From assembly GCF_043497005.1 (NCBI RefSeq), contig NZ_JBIEKE010000001.1, positions 62,001 through 126,000 on the forward strand: a stretch of DNA of 64,000 bases, given 5' to 3'. Position 1 is the first letter of the stretch. Every line of letters begins with the position of its first letter. Shown here in pieces: positions 43,858 through 52,539 of this stretch. This stretch comes from Halobacillus_A sp043497005. GTDB taxonomy: Bacteria > Bacillota > Bacilli > Bacillales > Halobacillaceae. A program made the position numbers and the translations under genes. A model generated the notes under the pieces. The model was given only the letters and a program-made list of their open reading frames with translations. It searched no databases and was not told the DNA's origin.

Positions 43858-44889
43858 ATGGTTGATTTACGAAGCGATACTGTAACACGCCCTACTCCCG
43901 ACATGCGGCAGGCCGCCTTTGACGTAGAGGTGGGGGATGACGTGTATGGCGAAGATGAGAGTGTCTTAAAATTAGAAGAAACGGCTGCACACATGCTTGG
44001 CAAGGAAGCGGCTTTATTCGTAACGAGTGGAACGCAGGGTAATCAAATCGCTGCCTTAACTCATTGTAACCGGGGAGATGAAGTACTGCTTGAAGCAAGC
44101 GCCCACCTCTTTTTATATGAAGGTGCGTCGATGAGTGCTTTAGCAGGTGTGCAGCCTCGCACGTTAGAAGGCGTAAGAGGAGCGATGAAGCCTGAAGATG
44201 TACGAGCAGCCATCCGCCCTGACGATATCCATTTTCCAGAGACGGGGATGATCTGTCTGGAAAATACGCATAACAAAGCCGGCGGGGCGATTGTACCTCT
44301 TGAGAATATGCAGGCGATTTATAACATTGCGCGAGAACATGCGATTCCTGTCCATCTTGACGGCGCGCGGTTGTTTAACGCCGTGGTGGCTTCCGGCACT
44401 TCCGTTAAAGCGTATGCAGCCCAGGCGGATACCGTTCAATTCTGCTTATCTAAAGGTCTCGGTGCCCCGGTCGGATCGATGATTACAGGTTCGGCAGACT
44501 TTATCCGGCGGGCTCGAAAATGGCGCAAGCGGCTCGGCGGCGGACTGCGCCAGGTCGGCGTAATCGCAGAGCCGGGATACGTCGCGCTGACGCAGATGGT
44601 CGATCGTTTAGCTGAGGATCATGAGAATGCCATCCTTTTAGCTGAATCAATCGAGCAAATGACCGGACTTAGTGTTGAGGGGGAAGTTGATACGAACATT
44701 GTGCTCGTCAACGTTGCTGAGCTCGGACTAACAGCGGAGCATTTTTTAGAAGAATTGAAGAAAGAAGGCGTGCTGGCTGTTCCTTTTGGCCCTCACACCG
44801 TTCGCTTTGTAACGCACTTTGATGTCAGCCGCCAGGATATCATCGACACGGTTGATCGGATCAAGAGCGTAAGCCGGACTTGTGTGTAA
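43858..44889 (+). CDS. Threonine aldolase family (low-specificity, beta-eliminating lyase fold)
   Basis: PLP enzyme of 343 residues splitting threonine or allo-threonine to glycine and acetaldehyde. Family marks are MVDLRSDTVTRPTPDMRQA, GDDVYGEDESV, FVTSGTQGNQIA, HLDGARLFNA and the PLP lysine in FCLSKGLGAPVGS. GAGGAGG precedes the ATG. It starts just after the DnaA-box cluster and ends nine bases before a 20-bp repeat array. Confidence 0.93.
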   Translation: MVDLRSDTVTRPTPDMRQAAFDVEVGDDVYGEDESVLKLEETAAHMLGKEAALFVTSGTQGNQIAALTHCNRGDEVLLEASAHLFLYEGASMSALAGVQPRTLEGVRGAMKPEDVRAAIRPDDIHFPETGMICLENTHNKAGGAIVPLENMQAIYNIAREHAIPVHLDGARLFNAVVASGTSVKAYAAQADTVQFCLSKGLGAPVGSMITGSADFIRRARKWRKRLGGGLRQVGVIAEPGYVALTQMVDRLAEDHENAILLAESIEQMTGLSVEGEVDTNIVLVNVAELGLTAEHFLEELKKEGVLAVPFGPHTVRFVTHFDVSRQDIIDTVDRIKSVSRTCV

Positions 44890-44898
44890 AAGGTAAAT

Positions 44899-44998
44899 CG
44901 CTGGCATTTTGAAATTTTCGCGGCTATTTTCACAAAACCGCGGCCAAATCCTGATTTCCGCGGCTAAATTGTTAAAAACGCGGCGAACTCACTCACGA
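44899..44998. repeat. Array of five degenerate 20-bp units (array 1)
   Basis: Units start at 44899, 44919, 44939, 44959 and 44979, each opening with CGCGGC or CGCTGG and then usually TAAAT or similar (CGCGGCTATTTTCAC, CGCGGCCAAATCCTG, CGCGGCTAAATTGTT). The period is exactly 20 bp throughout while the second half of each unit varies. Confidence 0.85.
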
Positions 44999-45100
44999 CC
45001 CTGGGACACTTTTTTAGTTAAATTTGTGATTCTCCCCATGATTGTCGAGTTTTTAGATATAATAAAAGAAAAGGAAGTTGACTGTGAGGGGGTCTTCATA

Positions 45101-45550
45101 ATGATAAAGAAACGGTGGTTCATCCTCTTAGCACTATTACTCGTAATCAGTGTTGGTGTAAACGTCTATCAATACCAGGCGCATCAAGATGATTTAGTCG
45201 AAGCAAAATCAACCGATTTAACAGCCATACGCGGCCTGATGACGGAATTAGCGATTCGTATTGGCGATGAGGACGCGTCTGCGGAAGAGATTGAGGCGCT
45301 TGCTTTTTCATTAAACCGCCTCACGTCTGATCTTTCCTCATCCGAGCATTTATACCCTGGAGACACGAGGGATTACGACTTTTATCAAAAAACCGGCCGC
45401 ACGTTAATGATGTTTGTAAACAACAACGACGTCACTGAAATGAGTATTCAGCAGCGGGACGTCATTTTCCAAACAATTATGAGCGGCGTCGGATCGAAGG
45501 ATTCAGACTTCATTGAGCAGCAGCTGGCTGGTTACAGCGACACGAAATAA
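45101..45550 (+). CDS. Membrane-anchored protein of unknown function
   Basis: Protein of 149 residues: a basic start and one membrane helix (MIKKRWFILLALLLVISVGV), then an extracytoplasmic acidic domain with no motif I recognise. The ATG at 45101 follows GTGAGGGGG by about eight bases; the frame extends upstream to 44909 but without a ribosome site and through the repeat array. Confidence 0.78.
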   Translation: MIKKRWFILLALLLVISVGVNVYQYQAHQDDLVEAKSTDLTAIRGLMTELAIRIGDEDASAEEIEALAFSLNRLTSDLSSSEHLYPGDTRDYDFYQKTGRTLMMFVNNNDVTEMSIQQRDVIFQTIMSGVGSKDSDFIEQQLAGYSDTK

Positions 45551-45598
45551 CGTTTTATGGTACCTGGGACATATACCCATAACAGGAAACATAGCACA

Positions 45599-45626
45599 TT
45601 GACAATAAATTACAAGGGAATATAAT
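45599..45626 (+). promoter_or_regulatory. Near-perfect sigma-A promoter
   Basis: TTGACA, 16-bp spacer, TATAAT. It precedes a terminator-like hairpin and, further on, the sigma-factor gene. Confidence 0.7.
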
Positions 45627-45636
45627 GAAAGAAACG

Positions 45637-45670
45637 GCCGATGCAAGCGAGTCTTGTATCGGCTATTTTT
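45637..45670 (+). terminator. Terminator or attenuator in the sigma-factor leader
   Basis: GCCGATGCAAG / CTTGTATCGGC (one G-T pair), loop CGAGT, then TATTTTT. It begins 10 bases after the -10 box above, so a transcript from that promoter would be only about 40 bases unless read-through occurs. It could also be the terminator of the preceding gene. Confidence 0.7.
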
Positions 45671-45794
45671 GGGCAGCAGATGGATAAATTATACTTCTAC
45701 TGCAGATTTTTTTAAAAAAATTCGATCCATTGAAAACTTTTTCCCATGTTCGCAGGTAGATAGAGTAGAGAGGTGTAAAAAGGTGGAGGAAACG

Positions 45795-46331
45795 ATGGGG
45801 ACGGACATGGAACGCAAGCTGATTAAGAAAGTAAAAAAAGGAAATCAGAAGGCTTTTAAGAAGCTGTATGATTTGTATTCCGGCTATGCGCTCCGTACCG
45901 CATTCGCAATGACAAAAAGCGAAGCAGATGCGTCTGACATCGTACAGGAAACATTTATCCGCGTGTACCGCAGTATCGAATCCTTTAAGGAAGCGAAGCC
46001 GTTTAAGCCGTGGTTCTACCGGATTCTTATTAACGAAACCCACCGCCTTCTCAAGAAACGCTCCGACTCCAGGAACATTTATATGGACGTCGAGGCCTCC
46101 GAATTTCTGCATCCGACATCCTCGGTTGAAGGAGATTACGAGGACTTGGAAGAAGCGCTCGACCAGCTCGACCATCATCATAAAACCGTAGTGGTCCTGA
46201 AGTATTTGCACGGATTTTCGGAAAAAGAGATCGCTTCGATTCTCGCCGAAAATCAGAATACGATCAAGTCCAGGCTTTACAAAGGCAGACAGAAGCTTAA
46301 ACAGGTTTTAGGAGAGATCGAACATGAATAA
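45795..46331 (+). CDS. ECF-type RNA polymerase sigma factor
   Basis: Protein of 178 residues with region 2 (LYSGYALRTAFAMT, ASDIVQETFIRVYRSI) and region 4 (LKYLHGFSEKEIASILAENQ, NTIKSRLYKGRQKLK). The ATG at 45795 follows GGAGG by five bases; ATG at 45807 is another choice, and the longer frame from 45654 runs through the leader hairpin region. It overlaps the next gene by eight bases, which encodes a likely anti-sigma factor. Confidence 0.9.
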   Translation: MGTDMERKLIKKVKKGNQKAFKKLYDLYSGYALRTAFAMTKSEADASDIVQETFIRVYRSIESFKEAKPFKPWFYRILINETHRLLKKRSDSRNIYMDVEASEFLHPTSSVEGDYEDLEEALDQLDHHHKTVVVLKYLHGFSEKEIASILAENQNTIKSRLYKGRQKLKQVLGEIEHE

Positions 46332-47058
46332 GGAAAAAGTCACAATGGAAGAGTTTCTAAAGAAGCAGACCGATTCGGCGGAAGAGCTGAAGGATGCAGC
46401 TTGGAGCAATATTGAGAAGGAATTATTTACAAATCCGAAGAAGCGCCCTCTCTGGATCAAAGCTGCCAGTATCGCAGCCGTCCTCCTGCTTTTTGCCGTG
46501 TCCTTAAGCACGAGTAAAGGGCAGGCTGTCATCCAAAGCGTGTGGGATCTATTTGAAGAGGAAAAAACGGTCGAATTTGAGCTTGAAGGTCAGCGCGAAG
46601 TCAATGATGCCAAGCTTAACGCCAATCCGGACCTCGATTATGTGATTTATGTCGATGAATCGCGCTACCGCCTGGAAGAAGGCGTGCAGAGCGACAGGAT
46701 TGTACCCGATATGGAGCTTGGGCCGGAATACCCCGAAGTCTCGATGGAGATTCAGCCCATCACGGGATCATCGTCTGATCAGGAGCTTGATTTGATCAGG
46801 CAGTCCTTAGAAGACAGGGACTATAGAATCATTAAAAATACTGAAATTGTGAAACCTTTTGAAGGCTCAATCGTTATAGCTAGTGAGGCGGAAGAAGGTG
46901 AACAGCAGTGGAACTCCGTCATGGAGAAGTATTACGTCACAGAAGATGACAATAATGCCTTGTTTGTAATTAAACAAAAGTATTTTCTAGAAGCTGAAGA
47001 GGGTCATGGTGTCCGATTTGACACGATGCTTGAGAGCTTCGAAATTGTTGATGAATAA
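46324..47058 (+). CDS. Probable anti-sigma factor (DUF4179-like), single-pass membrane protein
   Basis: Protein of 244 residues: a cytoplasmic N-terminus of about 55 residues, one helix (AASIAAVLLLFAVSLS) and an extracytoplasmic acidic domain. It is translated with the sigma-factor gene upstream. This layout is typical of ECF anti-sigma factors. No zinc-binding HxxxCxxC motif is seen, so it is not a ZAS type. The signal is not known. Confidence 0.75.
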   Translation: MNKEKVTMEEFLKKQTDSAEELKDAAWSNIEKELFTNPKKRPLWIKAASIAAVLLLFAVSLSTSKGQAVIQSVWDLFEEEKTVEFELEGQREVNDAKLNANPDLDYVIYVDESRYRLEEGVQSDRIVPDMELGPEYPEVSMEIQPITGSSSDQELDLIRQSLEDRDYRIIKNTEIVKPFEGSIVIASEAEEGEQQWNSVMEKYYVTEDDNNALFVIKQKYFLEAEEGHGVRFDTMLESFEIVDE

Positions 47059-47133
47059 AGGAATTCCGATATAAAAAGAAAAAGGAATCCCGCCGTTTTC
47101 AGGAAATAAAATTAAAAGGGGATATCTACTGTT

Positions 47134-49050
47134 ATGTGTGGATTTATAGGTATTTTACACAACAAAGGGCAGTCAGTTAATGAAGAGTATGTCAAAGCAT
47201 TTGAGAAGAGCAACGAGTTGATTAAGCACCGCGGTCCTGATGAAGAAGGGTATTATCACGATGACCATATATCATTAGGTTTTCGCCGGTTGAGCATTAT
47301 CGACATTGAAAGCGGCCACCAGCCGTTTCATTTCGAAAATGAACGCTACTGGATGGTGTTTAACGGAGAAATTTATAATTACGTTGAACTTCGTGAACAA
47401 TTAATCAAAAAAGGCTATACATTCGAAACAGAATCCGATACCGAAGTCATTGCCGTACTTTTTCAAGACGAAAAAGTAAACGCTTTTAAACAGCTTCGCG
47501 GCATGTTCAGTATTTTAATCTGGGATAAACAAGAAAAAGACTTATACGGCGCACGCGATCCGTTTGGCATTAAACCACTATATTACAGCGATTCAGAAGG
47601 TGTGCTGCGGTTTTCTTCAGAAAAGAAAAGCTTCAGCATGAGCGGGGATGAAGTATCGACCCTGGCGCTTCAGCATTACTTAAGCTACCAGTACGTTCCC
47701 GAGCCAATGACGATGACGGACGGTGTACATAAGGTAGAGCCAGGTCACTACTTTGTGAAAAAATCAGGTCAGCCGCTTGAGATGGAGCGTTATTTCCATG
47801 CGACCTTCCAGCCTGTCATCACGGAGGAAAAAAATCAAATCAAGCAGATTCAAGATGTGCTGTTTGATTCTGTCGGCATCCATATGCGCAGTGACGTTCC
47901 GGTCGGCTCCTTCTTATCAGGCGGGATTGATTCTTCACTAATCGTTTCGATTGCGAAGCAGTACAACCCGAATATTAAAACGTTCTCCGTCGGTTTTGCC
48001 CGTGAAGGGTATTCTGAAGTAGACGTGGCGAAAGAAACCTCCAGTGCCTTAAACGTCGAGAACCATTCGTATTTAATTACTGCGGAAGAATACGTGGAGA
48101 AACTGCCGAAAATCATGTGGCACATGGATGATCCATTAGCCGATCCATCATGCGTGCCATTGTATTTCGTTGCCCGCGAAGCGCGTAAAGACGTTACCGT
48201 TGTCTTATCCGGAGAAGGCGCCGATGAACTGTTTGGCGGCTACAACATTTACCGTGAGCCGGAATCGTTAAAAGCATTCCAGTCTATGCCTGGTCTGTTG
48301 AAAAAAGCATTAAACGGGGTCGCCCGCGTATTACCAGAAGGCGTGCGCGGCAAGAGCCTGCTGGAACGCGGCACAACACCGCTGAAAGACCGCTACATCG
48401 GCAATGCGAAAATGTTTGAAGAAGCGGAAAAAGAACGCCTGCTGACGAACTATGCGAAGCAATATCCATACCAATCCGTGACACAGAAACTGTATCAAAC
48501 GGCTGACGAATACCACGCGACGCATCAAATGCAATATGTGGACATCCACACGTGGCTGCGCGGCGACATTTTACTGAAAGCCGATAAAATGACGATGGCC
48601 AACTCACTTGAGCTGCGCGTCCCATTTTTAGATAAAGAAGTCTTTAACGTCGCCCGCGAACTCGCCGTGCACAGCACGATCGCCGACGGCACAACGAAAT
48701 CCATCCTGCGCAAAGCCGCCCGCGGCATCGTGCCCGATCACGTGCTCGACCGTAAGAAGCTCGGCTTCCCGGTGCCGATGCGTCACTGGCTGCGCAATGA
48801 ACTATATGAATGGGCGAAAGGCTTGATTGAAGCAAGCGCCACCGATCACCTGATTCAAAAATCAGTGGTAAGTGACCTGTTAGAAGCCCACGTCCAGCAA
48901 AAAGGCGACTACTCCCGTAAAATCTGGACCGTGCTTATGTTCATGCTGTGGCACCAGATTTATATCGAAGGCGTCTACTCCTTTGAAGAGCTGCGCAAAG
49001 AGGATGAAACGGAAAGTAAAGTGCTGGAGCAAATGCAGCTCGTGAATTAA
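47134..49050 (+). CDS. asnB: Asparagine synthase (glutamine-hydrolysing)
   Basis: Makes asparagine from aspartate, ATP and glutamine. The 638 residues start with the catalytic cysteine (MCGFIGILHN) and have the glutaminase motifs NELIKHRGPDEEGYY and GEIYNY, then the synthetase domain with FLSGGIDSSLI (P-loop), LSGEGADELFGGY and PFLDKEVF. A strong AAAGGGGA site precedes the ATG. It is monocistronic and followed within 18 bases by a 20-bp repeat array. Confidence 0.95.
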   Translation: MCGFIGILHNKGQSVNEEYVKAFEKSNELIKHRGPDEEGYYHDDHISLGFRRLSIIDIESGHQPFHFENERYWMVFNGEIYNYVELREQLIKKGYTFETESDTEVIAVLFQDEKVNAFKQLRGMFSILIWDKQEKDLYGARDPFGIKPLYYSDSEGVLRFSSEKKSFSMSGDEVSTLALQHYLSYQYVPEPMTMTDGVHKVEPGHYFVKKSGQPLEMERYFHATFQPVITEEKNQIKQIQDVLFDSVGIHMRSDVPVGSFLSGGIDSSLIVSIAKQYNPNIKTFSVGFAREGYSEVDVAKETSSALNVENHSYLITAEEYVEKLPKIMWHMDDPLADPSCVPLYFVAREARKDVTVVLSGEGADELFGGYNIYREPESLKAFQSMPGLLKKALNGVARVLPEGVRGKSLLERGTTPLKDRYIGNAKMFEEAEKERLLTNYAKQYPYQSVTQKLYQTADEYHATHQMQYVDIHTWLRGDILLKADKMTMANSLELRVPFLDKEVFNVARELAVHSTIADGTTKSILRKAARGIVPDHVLDRKKLGFPVPMRHWLRNELYEWAKGLIEASATDHLIQKSVVSDLLEAHVQQKGDYSRKIWTVLMFMLWHQIYIEGVYSFEELRKEDETESKVLEQMQLVN

Positions 49051-49067
49051 CGTCTCATCAGCAGCAT

Positions 49068-49167
49068 CGCGGATAAATGCTGATTTTCGGCGATAAAAAG
49101 GGAAAAACGCTGATAAAATCAAAAAACCGCGGATAAATCTCCAATTCCGCTGATAACAAAAAAGGTC
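49068..49167. repeat. Array of five degenerate 20-bp units (array 2)
   Basis: Units start at 49068, 49088, 49108, 49128 and 49148 (CGCGGATAAATGCTG, CGGCGATAAAAAGG, CGCTGATAAAATC, CGCGGATAAATCTC, CGCTGATAACAAA). The period is exactly 20 bp. A sixth CGCTC start falls inside the terminator. Compare array 1 at 44899. Confidence 0.88.
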
Positions 49168-49204
49168 CGCTCTCCTGCGAAAAAGCAGAAGAGCGGACCT
49201 TTTT
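49159..49204. terminator. Bidirectional terminator between asnB and SRPBCC gene 1
   Basis: AAAAAGGTCCGCTCT / AGAGCGGACCTTTTT, perfect 15-bp stem with an inner CTGC/GCAG pairing. Confidence 0.92.
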
Positions 49205-49595
49205 ATAATTCCAGCGTTTCCTTTAACCTCTGTAAATCAGTGGAGACCATCGCCGCATCGAGCATAAAATGATCCTCCGACACCTCCGGCAGCCGGAACA
49301 ACGTAAACAACACCTCGCACCCCGGCCCATTATGAATCACGCGCATCGGATTTAAGATCTCAGCCCCTTCTCCCATCGCCACATAATGATCGAGCACTCC
49401 ATATGAATTATCATCAACAAACCGAATCGTCGCCGGTCCATCCTCCGTCTCCACGACCCACTCATCATTTCTTTTGGCCACGGATAAACAAAAAGACTTC
49501 GCCCAGGCTGGTAAATTCATAGGCTCATGCACGAAGCGGTACACTTCCTCCATAGGTCTGTTAATCGTTACACTTACGGTTTTCGCTTCAAACAT
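49203..49595 (-). CDS. SRPBCC (START-like) protein 1
   Basis: Small ligand-binding-fold protein of 130 residues, similar along its whole length to the neighbour at 50077 (shared VSVTI, VREPMNL/VHEPMNL, WAKSF, and LxRxPEVSED). SRPBCC proteins bind hydrophobic ligands in a deep pocket; no catalytic role is visible. The ATG at 49595 follows AAGGAG by nine bases. Confidence 0.78.
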   Translation of the reverse strand: MFEAKTVSVTINRPMEEVYRFVHEPMNLPAWAKSFCLSVAKRNDEWVVETEDGPATIRFVDDNSYGVLDHYVAMGEGAEILNPMRVIHNGPGCEVLFTLFRLPEVSEDHFMLDAAMVSTDLQRLKETLEL

Positions 49596-49692
49596 AGACA
49601 GCAACTCCTTCACCTATCCATACCCTGTTTACAGAAGAAAATACCCTCAATTATTGTACTTTTACAAACTAAATTCCCAAGCTGGTAAATGA

Positions 49693-50022
49693 CAAATACT
49701 GTAAGAATACGACTGTCAGTCGTATTCTTACAGTATTTGGTATTAGAAGGTGTGAGGTGTCCAGCACGTCGAGTATTTTTTGAAGGAAAGATGTTCAGCT
49801 ATACGAGTGGAGTAGTCGTTTGGTCGGATAAATGGGTAAGGTTTACTCTGGTAACCAATACATAGAACGTGAAAACAAAATTACAATTAATGTAAAAAAA
49901 TGACTGTGAGTCTTATTTTGACATTATTTGTTAATGAAAAGAGCGGTAATTTCTTCACATCATCTCCGATAAATGAATCTTAATACACATAATTCCGTAA
50001 TGTGACTGTCAGACTACATGGA
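49693..50022. repeat. Three related palindromes in the SRPBCC intergenic region
   Basis: Copy 1 is a 47-bp perfect palindrome with a one-base centre (arms 49693-49715 and 49717-49739; inner part ATACGACTGTCAGTCGTAT). Copy 2 is degenerate, centred at 49907 (core GACTGTGAGTC). Copy 3 is centred at 50009 (core GACTGTCAGAC). No gene lies in 49596-50076. Confidence 0.8.
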
Positions 50023-50076
50023 GTGTAATTTTTAAGAGTCCATACGAAGCGCTTTTTACCAATAAAAAAAGGCCAG

Positions 50077-50487
50077 CTATAAAAGCCAGCCTTCGATCTG
50101 TGCCATCGTCTGGTTCAGCCGCCGCAAATCATCAATCAGCATCGACCCGTCCAGCAGAAAATCTTCCTCCGATACCTCCGGCCGGCGAAACAGCGTCGCT
50201 GCGACTTCACAGCGCTCGCCGTTTGGCATGACGCGGAGCGGGTGAACCATTTCCTCCCCTGTCGCAAGCGTTAAGTAAAAGTCGACCACGCCGTACGGAT
50301 TCTCCTCCACAAAGCGGACGCGCGCTGCCCCTTCTCCTGTTTCAACATACCATTCACCATTTTTATAAGCGACCGACTGGCAGAACGATTTCGCCCACGC
50401 CGCTAAATTCATCGGCTCGCGCACGAAGCGGATCACATCCTCCGCACGGGCCTCGATTGTTACACTCACAGTTCTTGCATCTAACAT
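50077..50487 (-). CDS. SRPBCC (START-like) protein 2
   Basis: Paralogue of the 49203 gene, 136 residues, with the same core (VSVTI, FVREPMNLAAWAKSFC, RVRFVEENPYGVVDFY, FRRPEVSEEDFLLDGSML). The two probably arose by tandem duplication with later divergence and insertion of the palindromes. The ATG at 50487 follows GGAGGGAG by six bases. Confidence 0.78.
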   Translation of the reverse strand: MLDARTVSVTIEARAEDVIRFVREPMNLAAWAKSFCQSVAYKNGEWYVETGEGAARVRFVEENPYGVVDFYLTLATGEEMVHPLRVMPNGERCEVAATLFRRPEVSEEDFLLDGSMLIDDLRRLNQTMAQIEGWLL

Positions 50488-50585
50488 CCTATCTCCCTCC
50501 ACAAACAACAACGTTATTCTCCTTCTTTACCCCATCATCCCCTTATGGTAAAACCTCTATTCGCAAAAATAAAATTCCGCGCCCA

Positions 50586-50617
50586 CGAAAAAACCCTCAG
50601 GACAGCAGCCTGAGGGT
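50586..50617 (-). terminator. Terminator of the lipoprotein gene
   Basis: Stem ACCCTCAGG / CCTGAGGGT, followed on the minus strand by a T-run. Confidence 0.88.
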
Positions 50618-50625
50618 CATTCCCA

Positions 50626-51720
50626 CTATTGATAATTAATAATCGACGGGTTCGGATCCAGTTTCAACACATCTTCCGGCTCCATTACCGGCTCATCTTT
50701 ATCGTAAAAAATCTTAAATCCGCCATACTGATTCGGTTCATCGCGCACATACCTGCTGTAAAGCGAGTGCTTCGCATCAGCGTTGCCCCAGCCGTCATAG
50801 TTGAGAGCGACTTGCACATTGTCCGTCGGCTCAATCGCTTCTTTATTCGTCAGCGCCGCATCCGTAAACTGGTGGACGAAAACGAATTTATCCGGCAGAT
50901 TGTTCTCTTCTGTCAGCTGTGATACATACTCAACGGCCTCCTGCACTTCCGCGCCATCGACCTGACCGAGATCCTCTCCAGGGGTTTCTCCTTCATCCAC
51001 GTGGAATTCCGTATCAATTGCCAAGTGAACGTTCGGGTGCTTCAGCCATTTCTCAATACTCTTCACCTGATTCATGACAGAGTCCGTACCAAGCTGAATA
51101 TCAAGCATCACAAGCGCATCATGCTTCTCCGCAAGCTCAACATACTCCTCAATATTCTCATCTGAGGTCTTTCGCACATAATTGCCGTCCGGACCCGGTT
51201 CACTCTGGGCCATCGTCGTAATCAGTTCAATCGTCGGCACCGCCGGACGATCCGGATCCGCATCCGAATATGCCTGCGTCTGTTCCTTCAGCTTCTTCAT
51301 GTACTCCTCAGGCTCCATCGTCCCAAGTATACCCATATTCTCAGACTCCGGCGTCCCGTAAAAAGCGACAAGACGATGATCCTTCAACGGTCCATTCGAC
51401 GGATCCTCAACCCCGGGAGCCAGCGTTTCCCCGACAGGAATCGAACGCTCAGGATCGCCGCCCTGCGCCTGCGCTTCAGGCATTTGCTGCTGCTCCTCCT
51501 CAGACAAACTCTCATTCAACGACACCGCATCCTCCGACGGCTCTAACGCCTTAAAAGGCTGCTCAGGCTCCTTATTCTCTTCTTCCTCTTTCTCCTGCGA
51601 CTCCTTCTCCTCCGAAGACTCATCCTGCTTCTCCTCATCCTCCGTCGACGTCGAATCCGAGCACGCACCCAACACAAACACAAGTAACCCAGCCGCAAGC
51701 AGCAGCAACCATTTCTTCAT
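50626..51720 (-). CDS. Predicted lipoprotein of unknown function
   Basis: About 364 residues. A lipoprotein signal (MKKWLLLLAAGLLVFVLGAC) ends at lipobox LGAC, then comes a long low-complexity glutamate/serine/lysine region and a folded domain of about 260 residues (LVAFYGTPESENMGILG, LVMLDIQLGTDSVMNQV, LAIDTEFHVDEGETPG, VFVHQF). The repeated aspartate/glutamate in strand-end positions suggests a TIM-barrel or deacetylase-like fold, but I do not recognise the family. The ATG at 51720 follows AAAGGATG by about nine bases. Confidence 0.8.
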   Translation of the reverse strand: MKKWLLLLAAGLLVFVLGACSDSTSTEDEEKQDESSEEKESQEKEEEENKEPEQPFKALEPSEDAVSLNESLSEEEQQQMPEAQAQGGDPERSIPVGETLAPGVEDPSNGPLKDHRLVAFYGTPESENMGILGTMEPEEYMKKLKEQTQAYSDADPDRPAVPTIELITTMAQSEPGPDGNYVRKTSDENIEEYVELAEKHDALVMLDIQLGTDSVMNQVKSIEKWLKHPNVHLAIDTEFHVDEGETPGEDLGQVDGAEVQEAVEYVSQLTEENNLPDKFVFVHQFTDAALTNKEAIEPTDNVQVALNYDGWGNADAKHSLYSRYVRDEPNQYGGFKIFYDKDEPVMEPEDVLKLDPNPSIINYQ

Positions 51721-51919
51721 ACCAACACACATCCTTTTCCACATGACAGTTAAATTTTAAGTAGAATATGGTGGAGTTTAACACAACTTCCTATAAATGA
51801 AACCAATGTAAACAAATTGATAGAAAACCTTCACATCACACTAAAAAAACACGCCATAATAGGACCTTACCATTCATGATAAAATAGAGACAAGAACAAC
51901 AACCTGGAGGACGAAACCA

Positions 51920-52399
51920 ATGAAAATAACCATCGTAACCGTCGGAAAACTAAAAGAAAAATACTTAAAACAAGGCATCGACGAATACATCAAACGCCTC
52001 ACCCCTTATGCCAAAGTCGAAATCATCGAAGTCCCCGACGAAAAAGCACCCGAGAATCTAAGTGAAGCGCAAATGCTTGAAGTGAAGCAGAAGGAAGGGG
52101 AGCGGATTCTTTCAAAAATCCAGCAGGATACATACGTGATTACGCTAGAAATCGAAGGCAAACAGCTGACTTCTGAAAAACTCGCCAAGCAGCTCGACGA
52201 CCTGGCGACGTATGGGAAGAGTAAAGTGGCGTTTGTGATTGGCGGGTCATTAGGCTTGAGTGATGAAGTGATGAAGCGGAGTGATTATGGGTTGTCATTC
52301 TCAAAGATGACGTTTCCTCATCAGTTGATGCGGTTGATGTTGGTGGAGCAGGTGTATCGTGCGTTTAAGATTATAAGGAATGAGCCTTATCATAAATAA
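51920..52399 (+). CDS. rlmH: 23S rRNA (pseudouridine1915-N3)-methyltransferase RlmH
   Basis: SPOUT methyltransferase of 159 residues that acts on helix 69 of the 70S ribosome. It starts MKITIVTVGKLKEKYLKQGI and has the SAM knot region FVIGGSLGLSDEV and the end RLMLVEQVYRAFKIIRNEPYHK. In Staphylococcus the 3' end of this gene is the integration site of SCC elements. The region after it here is accessory, with no recombinase in the window. Confidence 0.96.
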   Translation: MKITIVTVGKLKEKYLKQGIDEYIKRLTPYAKVEIIEVPDEKAPENLSEAQMLEVKQKEGERILSKIQQDTYVITLEIEGKQLTSEKLAKQLDDLATYGKSKVAFVIGGSLGLSDEVMKRSDYGLSFSKMTFPHQLMRLMLVEQVYRAFKIIRNEPYHK

Positions 52400-52539
52400 T
52401 TGGTAACCCATCATAAAGAGAAACAGGTACAGAAGGGTTAGAACGTGCTTCAATGTATCGAGCGCATTTTAATTAACTTGGGCATTTGGTCAGTTAAATT
52501 GTAAGATAATAATGGAGAAAATGGAGGAGTTCACAATAG

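Noticed and set aside
45654..45794. An N-terminal extension of the sigma factor
   Set aside because: The extension covers the leader hairpin end and has no ribosome site; the family starts near residue 48 of that frame.
47850..48835. Several long minus-strand frames inside asnB
   Set aside because: They are frame shadows of asnB, caused by its GC-rich third positions; no ribosome sites or domains.
44899..49167. The 20-bp arrays as CRISPR arrays
   Set aside because: Units are degenerate over most of their length, there are no unique spacers of 26-40 bases and no cas genes.
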